Below are positions 7,101 to 12,590 of a DNA stretch of 12,590 bases, in pieces. The stretch covers positions 1 through 12,590 of the forward strand of contig PULL01000029.1 in the NCBI GenBank assembly GCA_003550945.1, read 5' to 3'. Within the stretch, counting starts at the first letter, position 1. Each line of letters begins with the position of its first letter. A program made the translations under genes and the position numbers. The notes beneath the pieces are model-generated. The model was not told the DNA's origin. It made no database searches and worked only from the letters and a program-made list of their open reading frames with translations. The DNA comes from Thioalkalivibrio sp. Its GTDB lineage: Bacteria; Pseudomonadota; Gammaproteobacteria; Ectothiorhodospirales; Ectothiorhodospiraceae.

Positions 7101-7206
7101 TGAGAAAGGGGATCGCGAACCACCGAGCCTCCTCGTTTCCGGGCGGGTTCCGTCCGCGTTTCCCTGCCCAACGGGGCACCAATGGTTTCCGACATGGAGG
7201 ATCTGA

Positions 7207-7656
7207 ATGGACACTGTCTGGATAGTGGTTGCCGACGCCGCGCGTGCACGCATCCTTCGCTGCGAGGGCCGCGCATGTCATGGGCTCGCCGACGTGGAGG
7301 CGCTGTCGCACAGCGAATCCCGGGCCCAGAATCAGGAACTGGTTTCGGATCGTCCGGGAAGGGGCTGGGCGAGCGCCGGTGGCGAAGCGCGCCACGCGAT
7401 GGACGAGCCGACCGACCCGGCGCACCACGAAAGGGAACGTTTTGCAAGGATGGTCGCCGAACGCCTGAAATCCGCGCACCACGAAGGTGTGTACAAGCAC
7501 CTCGTCATCGTGGCATCCCCGTCCTTTCTGGGGGCGCTGCGGGAGGCCCTGGACCGCAACGTCTCTCAGGTGGTCCGGGCGGAAGTGGCCAAGAATGTCG
7601 TGAAGGTTGAGGATCTCGCGGTCCTGAGATCCCACTTGCCCGATTTCATCTACTGA
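7207..7656 (+). CDS. Host-attachment-family protein (PF10116-like)
   Basis: The 149-residue protein matches the small family named for proteins required for attachment to host cells. It shows the family pattern in order: WIVVADAARARIL (5-17) at the N-terminus, HSESR (35-39), ELVSDRPGRGW (44-54), a region ending DPAHHERERFARMVAERL (70-87), and VIVASPSFLGALREAL (100-115). The C-terminal region has V-V-R-A-E-V-A-K-N. The name is historical: most members are in free-living bacteria and are probably cytosolic. The fold is thought to relate to the central domain of archaeal-eukaryotic release factor 1, so a ribosome or nucleic-acid role is possible but unproven. There is no signal peptide. GGAGG at 7196-7200 lies six bases before ATG 7207 and sets the start. 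It appears to be a single-gene unit. Confidence 0.85.
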   Translation: MDTVWIVVADAARARILRCEGRACHGLADVEALSHSESRAQNQELVSDRPGRGWASAGGEARHAMDEPTDPAHHERERFARMVAERLKSAHHEGVYKHLVIVASPSFLGALREALDRNVSQVVRAEVAKNVVKVEDLAVLRSHLPDFIY

Positions 7657-7880
7657 TTCCCATTTTAACTGCAATCCCTGTCACCGGTCGCGGCTCTCAA
7701 CCTTCCGCGGCTGGTGTCGCAGGGAGTCGATCAGCCAGGTTTTCCCAAAAAAGCATCAGCGCAACCCTGGTGGGCCATGCGGAAAGTTCGGCACCAGATC
7801 GCCCCGCCAGAAGCGCCGGCGCTGCGTTCCGCTATTCGTGACGGAACCCTGATGCCCGCAATCCGATCCCTGCGGCCGAC

Positions 7881-7886
7881 TATACT
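7881..7886 (+). promoter_or_regulatory. Candidate -10 element TATACT for the DsrC-like gene
   Basis: TATACT matches the sigma-70 -10 consensus at five of six positions. It lies 44 bases before the ATG at 7931, at the end of the 274-base gap after the host-attachment gene. That gap otherwise holds no convincing gene. The region where a -35 box should be (about 7858-7863) reads GCAATC, a poor match, so an activator or a different sigma factor may be needed. Confidence 0.45.
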
Positions 7887-7930
7887 CGTTGGCAGGCCTG
7901 GTGTGGATGAACGGTCTGGAGGAGGGTGTA

Positions 7931-8299
7931 ATGGCCGAATCAATGCAGGAAGTACTCAACCCGGGGGCGGTGACGCGGGATCCCGAGTTTCCGCATGCCC
8001 CGTTGGACTGGAGTCGCGCTGCGGCGCAAGCCGTGGCGGCGGATGAAGGGATTGAACTGACGGACGAGCACTGGGAGCTGGTGCGGGCGCTGCAGGAATT
8101 CTTTCACCGCCACGAGGACGCCGGACGGATCAACGTCAGGGAACTGCACGATGCCCTGGACGAACACTTCCACTCGCGCGGGGGCCGCAGGCACCTGTAC
8201 GAGTTGATGCCCGGTGGCCCGGTCGCTCAGGGTTGCCGGTTGGCAGGGCTGGAGCCGCCGGCCGAGGCGGCCAGCCAGAGTTTCGGCAGCGTGTCCTGA
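7931..8299 (+). CDS. DsrC/TusE-family sulfur-carrier-like protein lacking the C-terminal Cys
   Basis: The 122-residue protein matches the DsrC/TusE/DsvC family. LDWSRAAAQAVAADEGIELT (25-44) and EHWELVRALQEFF (46-58) lead to YELMPGGPVAQGCRLAGLEPP (90-110), the family's C-terminal block. In DsrC two cysteines on the C-terminal arm (CysB, then CysA 11 residues later, next to last) carry sulfur or form a trisulfide with sulfite reductase; TusE keeps only CysA. Here Cys102 is at the CysB position and is the only cysteine. The CysA position (113) is Ala, and the arm runs on for nine residues without Cys. A canonical sulfur-carrier role is therefore unlikely; a regulatory or partner-binding role fits better. 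GGAGGAGGG at 7918-7926 is a strong ribosome binding site for ATG 7931. No dsr or tus genes are adjacent. Family assignment is firm; function is inferred. Confidence 0.88.
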   Translation: MAESMQEVLNPGAVTRDPEFPHAPLDWSRAAAQAVAADEGIELTDEHWELVRALQEFFHRHEDAGRINVRELHDALDEHFHSRGGRRHLYELMPGGPVAQGCRLAGLEPPAEAASQSFGSVS

Positions 8300-8318
8300 A
8301 GGGTCATCTGCCGCTCCG

Positions 8319-8339
8319 GTCCGGGGATGCTCCCCGGGC
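8319..8339. terminator. Hairpin between convergent genes
   Basis: CCGGGGA (8321-8327) and TCCCCGG (8331-8337) pair perfectly around TGC, and the stem extends by a G-U and a G-C pair. It lies 19 bases after the DsrC-like stop and about 55 bases before the opposing gene's stop, where a two-way terminator would be expected. Neither strand shows a clear T run, so its strength is uncertain. Confidence 0.4.
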
Positions 8340-8393
8340 GGGGGCTTGAGTACGGCCGGGCAAGTCGGTGGTAAAGCCCGTGCGTCAGCCCGC

Positions 8394-8855
8394 TCAAGGC
8401 CCAGTGACCTCGGCGGTCAGCTTCAGCACGCTCTGATCCTGAAAGCGCAGCGTGACCGGCACGGCGTCCCCCGGGCGCAGCACCGTGGTCAAGCCCGTGA
8501 GCAGGATATGGGGGCCTCCGGGAGTGAGTTGAAGGGTTCCGCGTGCCGGGATGGGAATGCCCTGTGCCGATTTCGCGCCGGGCGGTTCACCCCGCGCATC
8601 GTGTGTCGCCGGGGTGATCTGAGCCTGTGCCGCGACCGGAGATTCGACTGCGATCAGCGTGTGATCGTGCCGTGACCGGTTGCGCAGCGCGAGATGGACC
8701 TGCGCCGTGTCGGCCGCGTTCGGATCCAGCCATACCCGCGGGGTCGCGGTCACAAGCATGTCGTGTGCCACCGCATGGTGAGCACCTGCGGAGCTGGAAC
8801 CCAGAAGGACCGTCAGCAGAAGCGGCAGTACCAGGGCGCCGGCGGGCCAGTTCAA
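8394..8855 (-). CDS. PCu(A)C-fold periplasmic protein with degenerate copper site
   Basis: This is a copper chaperone PCu(A)C-family protein by fold, 153 residues from TTG 8855. Family features are the VHLALRN strand (53-59), VESPVAAQAQI (70-80), GIPIPARGTLQLTPGGPHILLTGL (99-122) and RPGDAVPVTLRF (127-138). The family's copper motif H-M-x10-M-x21-H-x-M is mostly lost: the first His position reads Thr81, the Met region reads GAKSAQ, and HxM reads HIL, leaving only His116. The start of the mature protein is His-rich (HHAVAHDM, 26-33). The hydrophobic core at residues 5-18 ending SAGA looks like a signal peptide, but its n-region has no Lys or Arg. TTG 8855 overlaps the previous gene's stop as TTGA and is the only in-frame start near the signal; the next, GTG 8963, lies far inside that gene. 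The start is therefore uncertain. It is the last gene of the B12 transport cluster. Confidence 0.75.
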   Translation of the reverse strand: MNWPAGALVLPLLLTVLLGSSSAGAHHAVAHDMLVTATPRVWLDPNAADTAQVHLALRNRSRHDHTLIAVESPVAAQAQITPATHDARGEPPGAKSAQGIPIPARGTLQLTPGGPHILLTGLTTVLRPGDAVPVTLRFQDQSVLKLTAEVTGP

Positions 8856-9112
8856 TTCGGTGGCCCGGGCGGTTGCGAGCCGCTGTCCTGCGAGATGAAG
8901 TAGACCCCGAGCACGGCCACAACCATCCAGATGAACAGTGCCCAGACGCCGAGGTGCTCCCACAGTGGGCCGAAAAACAGGAGCATCACGGCCGCTCCCG
9001 CGAGAATTACATTGCCGAGGATGAAGGAGGTCCGCGGACCGTCGTCCTTAGGGTACATGGGCATGCCGCTGTTGCTGGGTTCGCGGCGCCGATTGTGCCA
9101 CAGGTTCGGCAT
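8852..9112 (-). CDS. Small two-helix membrane protein, function unknown
   Basis: The 86-residue protein has a basic N-terminus (WHNRRRE) and two hydrophobic segments at about 30-48 and 55-73, joined by a short PLWEHLG loop. The tail is Pro/Gly-rich (SGSQPPGPPN). By the positive-inside rule the N-terminus is cytoplasmic. I do not recognise the family. The start is uncertain: ATG 9112, a later Met at 9064 or 9058, and GTG 9151 are all possible, none with a clear ribosome binding site. ATG 9112 keeps the basic lead. It follows the BtuD-like gene by 72 bases and overlaps the PCu(A)C-type gene by four bases, so it probably works or is made with one of them. Its size and context could suit a small accessory membrane subunit, but nothing in the sequence shows this. 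Confidence 0.6.
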   Translation of the reverse strand: MPNLWHNRRREPSNSGMPMYPKDDGPRTSFILGNVILAGAAVMLLFFGPLWEHLGVWALFIWMVVAVLGVYFISQDSGSQPPGPPN

Positions 9113-9184
9113 CGAATCTGAAGAGAGTAGGGTTGTCCATCGCCACCGCACCGTGTGTGGGGAGGCGTTCGGTTCGGTGTGGCT

Positions 9185-9984
<800 letters not shown>

Positions 9985-9988
<4 letters not shown>

Positions 9989-10983
9989 GTCCGGCTCCGG
10001 TAAAGCAGGTACAGGAAGACGGGCACGCCGAGCATCGCGGTGATCACCCCAACCGGCAGCTGTTCGGGCGCGATCACCGTGCGGGCGAGGGTGTCTGCCA
10101 GCGTCAGCAGAATGCCGCCGGCCAGTGCCGAGGCTGGAATCAGCAGGCGCTGGTCATTGCCGATCACCAGGCGCAGCATGTGCGGGACGATCAGGCCGAC
10201 GAAGCCGATGGTCCCTGCCGTGGTGACGGCCACCGCGGTGACGAGCGCGGCGAGCAGGTACACCGTCCACTCCAGCCGCCGGACCGACACGCCCAGAACC
10301 GCGGCCTGCAGTGGCCCGCGGGCGAGGACGTTCAGACTGCGCCCCAACGGCAGCGCAAGCGCGACAATGACGGACAACATGATCCAGGGCAGGCCGTAGC
10401 CTCGGGCGTGGGCCAGATCGCCCATCAGCCAGTAGAGCATGCCCGGTAACTCCGGACTGGGCCGTACCGCGAGGAGGAAGGTGATCACCGCTCCCCAGCC
10501 GGCGGCCACCACTACGCCGGTCAACAGCAGGCGGGTTGGTGTCCAACTCCCGGTGCCGTGCGCCAGCCCGAAAACGATCAGCGTAGAGAGCAGGGCGCCG
10601 GCAAAAGCCGAACCGGAGACCCATGCCAACCCCAACCCGGAGATCATCGCGAGCAGCGCACCCACCGCCGCACCGCCGGAAATGCCCAGCACGTAAGGGT
10701 CTGCAAGCGGGTTGCGCAACAGCACCTGCATCAGTGCCCCCGCGACAGCGAGCAGCCCGCCGGTCGCAAACGCCGCCAGACTGCGCGGCAGGCGCAGTTC
10801 CAGCACCAGCAGCCGCGCGAGATCGCCGCCTTCGCCGAGGAACACCGCCAGCACCTCGCGCGCGGGCAGCGCGACGCTGCCGAGCATCACCGAGCCCAGG
10901 ACCGACGCAGCCGCCGCAACCAGAAGAAAACCCAGGGCCCAGCTCGCCCTCGGAGGGGTGCCCTTCCGCGTTCCCGGGTTCAC
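9985..10983 (-). CDS. btuC: Cobalamin ABC transporter permease (BtuC-like)
   Basis: The FecCD/BtuC-family permease forms a homodimer that carries cobalamin across the inner membrane. The 332-residue protein (E. coli BtuC 326) is highly hydrophobic, with about ten predicted membrane helices. Family motifs are RLPRSLAA (64-71), ALMQVLLRNPLADPYVLG (83-100) with ISGGAAVGA after it, and the cytoplasmic coupling region TIGFVGLIVPHMLR (258-271). The final block is LPVGVITAMLGVPVFLYLL (309-327). I chose GTG 10983 because it gives the expected length, starts just before a basic stretch (TRKGTPPR) and overlaps the BtuF-like stop as GTGA. The frame upstream stays open but has no family similarity. It is translationally linked to its neighbours on both sides. 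Confidence 0.93.
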
Positions 10984-11948
10984 CGGGGAAGCTCCACACG
11001 CCGACTGCGTGCGGTTTCGAGGACCTCGCAGAGCATCCGGGTGCCTTCCGCGATGCGCGGCGTGTGCCGCTGCAGCAGCGACGGCGGAATGAAAAAGAGA
11101 TTGTCCCGACGCACCGCGGTGAGCTGGGACCAGCTGCGCCACTCCGCCAACCAGTCCGGCCGGTCTTCTCCGGGGCCGCCGCTGACGATCGCCTCGGGGT
11201 CGGCGGCGATGACCGTTTCGTGTCCGGGCCGCGGCACCAGGGTCTCGAGATGTCCGAACAGGTTGCGTCCTCCGCACAGTTCGATCGCCCGGCCGATCAG
11301 GTGCTGGTCGTTGACCGTCATCAGCGGCTGATCCCAAACCTGGTAAAAGACGGTCACTTCCGGCCGTGTCGAGTATCTGTCCCGCAACTCCGTGATGGTG
11401 TCGAGGAAGTCACGCGCCGCGACTGCGCCGCGCTCCTCCTGTCCCGCGAGTTCGCCCAGCCGCTGCAGATCCGCAGCGATCCCCTCGAAGTGCCCCGGTT
11501 CGCTGTAATAGACGGTGAGCCCCAGTGCCTCCAGGCGCTCCAATGCGGCTCGGGGACTGCCGCTCGACCAGGCGATGACCAGGTCGGGCGACGCCGCCAG
11601 CAACCGCTCGAGATCCAGTTGGGTCGCAGTGCCGATACGAGGGATCGAGCTCGCGGCCTCCGGGTAGTCGGCGTAGGCGACCGTTGCGACGATCCGGTCG
11701 CCGGCGCCGACCGCGAACAGCAACTCGGTCAGGTGCGGGGCAAGACTGACGATGCGCTGCGCCGGTTCGGCAAGCTGCACGGTCCGGCCCCGATCGTCGA
11801 TCACGCTGATGCCCTGGGCCGCAGCGGCGATCGGCAGGCTGGCCGCGACCATCAACCCGGCCGAGAATCGGCGGACACGCCGCCGAAAGGCTTGAAACGC
11901 AAGCCACGAGGGTCCGTGGCGGGTTGCACCGGCCTTCGGCACCGGCAT
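10980..11948 (-). CDS. btuF: Cobalamin-binding periplasmic protein (BtuF-like)
   Basis: This substrate-binding protein delivers cobalamin to the BtuC-like permease. The 322-residue protein belongs to the helical-backbone (BtuF/FhuD) class. RIVSLAPHLTELLFAVGAGD (65-84) carries the conserved Glu75 that docks to permease arginines. Next come PRIGTATQLDLERLLAASPD (103-122), SEPGHFEGI (149-157) and FYQVWDQPLMTVN (201-213), then CGGRNLFG (225-232), all as in bacterial BtuF homologues. The signal peptide has a long basic n-region (FRRRVRR, 21-27) and a hydrophobic core (about 28-44), ending near AAAA|QG. ATG 11948 overlaps the adenosyltransferase stop by one base (TGATG), which supports this start despite the long n-region. 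The full importer (F, C, D) is therefore encoded in order. The outer-membrane BtuB receptor is not in the window. Confidence 0.9.
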   Translation of the reverse strand: MPVPKAGATRHGPSWLAFQAFRRRVRRFSAGLMVAASLPIAAAAQGISVIDDRGRTVQLAEPAQRIVSLAPHLTELLFAVGAGDRIVATVAYADYPEAASSIPRIGTATQLDLERLLAASPDLVIAWSSGSPRAALERLEALGLTVYYSEPGHFEGIAADLQRLGELAGQEERGAVAARDFLDTITELRDRYSTRPEVTVFYQVWDQPLMTVNDQHLIGRAIELCGGRNLFGHLETLVPRPGHETVIAADPEAIVSGGPGEDRPDWLAEWRSWSQLTAVRRDNLFFIPPSLLQRHTPRIAEGTRMLCEVLETARSRRVELPR

Positions 11949-12520
11949 CAGTCCTGTCCCGACTCCGCGTCCCGCAGCCGCCGGCTCCTCCAGAACACCT
12001 CGCCATCCCCAGCCTCGCGGGCGAGGACGCGTGCCAGCACGAACAGCAGGTCTGAGAGCCGGTTCAGATACTGCCGGGCGATCGTTGTCACTTCCTCTTC
12101 CCGCGCGAGGCGCACGAGATGGCGCTCAGCGCGCCGGCTCACCGCGCGGGCCAGGTGGCAGGCGGTGGCTGCCGGCCCCCCACCGGGAAGAATGAATTCC
12201 TTCAGCGGAGGCAGGCCAGCGTTCAGTTCCCCCAGCCGTTCCTCCAGCCACGCCACCCGGTCCTCCGGAAGCAGTGCCTGCCCGGGCATCGCGAGCTCCC
12301 CGCCGAGGTCGAAGAGGTCGTGCTGGATGTCCAGCAGCCAGTTCGCCTGGGCCCGCGGCAGCGCGTGCGCCAGCACCATCCCGAGAACGCTGTTCAGTTC
12401 ATCGACATCGCCCATCACCTCGATCCGCGCCGAATCCTTCGAAAGCCGAGCCCCAGTCGCAAGACCGGTCGTACCGTCATCCCCAGTGCGGGTGGTGATG
12501 CGCGTAAGGCGGTTCCCCAT
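11948..12520 (-). CDS. pduO: PduO-type cob(I)alamin adenosyltransferase
   Basis: The enzyme transfers the adenosyl group of ATP to cob(I)alamin, making coenzyme B12. The 190-residue protein has the PduO-type signatures: TRTGDDGTTGL (10-20), which binds ATP, GDVDELNS (37-44), LPGGGPAATACHLARAVSRR (111-130) with AERHLV after it, and YLNRLSDLLFVLAR (151-164). The family forms trimers in the cytosol. It is not of the CobA/BtuR P-loop type. I chose ATG 12520 because GGAG at 12528-12531 is seven bases upstream and the family usually begins MGNRL; ATGs at 12523 and 12553 are alternatives. It heads the visible B12 gene set, so imported cobalamin could be adenosylated at once. Any cobalamin riboswitch would lie at or beyond the window edge. 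Confidence 0.93.
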   Translation of the reverse strand: MGNRLTRITTRTGDDGTTGLATGARLSKDSARIEVMGDVDELNSVLGMVLAHALPRAQANWLLDIQHDLFDLGGELAMPGQALLPEDRVAWLEERLGELNAGLPPLKEFILPGGGPAATACHLARAVSRRAERHLVRLAREEEVTTIARQYLNRLSDLLFVLARVLAREAGDGEVFWRSRRLRDAESGQD

Positions 12521-12590
12521 CATCCATCTCCAAACGTTCTTGCCAAAAACCATCGGCCAGAGGCTGACCTCCCACAGTGCCGGCCAAGCA

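Noticed and set aside
7657..7930. Search for a tRNA, small RNA or mobile-element remnant in the largest gap
   Set aside because: No cloverleaf, terminal repeats or transposase fragments were seen; only the TATACT box and the ribosome binding site stand out.
7714..8046. Plus-strand frame between the host-attachment and DsrC-like genes
   Set aside because: It runs into the DsrC-like gene in another frame and has no ribosome binding site or family similarity; the gap is better read as upstream regulatory DNA.
9048..9140. Minus-strand frame starting MDNPTLFRF upstream of the small membrane protein
   Set aside because: It is short, overlaps the membrane-protein gene in a different frame and has no recognisable features.
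12540..12590. Cobalamin riboswitch at the right edge
   Set aside because: Only a weak CACTG/GGGAGG resemblance is present; the conserved B12 box is absent and the region is cut by the window edge, so it is not annotated.

Overview
The window is very GC-rich, densely packed bacterial DNA. It reads as a chromosomal segment of a gammaproteobacterium, possibly a sulfur-oxidising Ectothiorhodospiraceae relative (Thioalkalivibrio-like). That placement is an inference from the close match of GlpK and Pcm to their enterobacterial homologues, a DsrC/TusE-family protein and the base composition; no phylogenetic marker is present. I see no rRNA, tRNA, CRISPR array, insertion sequence or phage gene. No gap between genes exceeds about 275 bases.

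Layout. (1) 11-874 (-): a class I SAM methyltransferase, divergent from what follows. (2) 1018-4229 (+): a tight set of an alpha/beta hydrolase with a Cys nucleophile, glycerol kinase (glpK) and a glycerophosphodiester phosphodiesterase (ugpQ-like). Together these could turn lipid-derived glycerol and glycerophosphodiesters into glycerol-3-phosphate. (3) 4308-7025 (+): a two-CBS-domain protein, protein-L-isoaspartate methyltransferase (pcm), an unrecognised alpha-helical protein and a rhomboid protease. Several of these are separated by GC-rich hairpins. (4) 7207-8299 (+): a host-attachment-family protein and a DsrC/TusE-family protein with an unusual cysteine pattern, each with its own promoter-like element. 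(5) 8394-12520 (-): a vitamin B12 operon read right to left: PduO-type cobalamin adenosyltransferase, BtuF-like binding protein, BtuC-like permease and BtuD-like ATPase. A small two-helix membrane protein and a PCu(A)C-fold periplasmic protein follow. Most junctions in this operon are 1-4 base start/stop overlaps. The plus-strand and minus-strand blocks converge at about 8300-8394, where a GC-rich hairpin lies.

Most genes are ordinary housekeeping or transport genes, and I do not see a convincing new multi-gene system. The items most worth checking are single proteins whose key residues depart from their families. These are the DsrC-like protein that keeps only the inner cysteine, the Cys-nucleophile hydrolase next to glpK, the PCu(A)C protein that has lost most copper ligands, and a glycerol kinase lacking the allosteric-site arginine.
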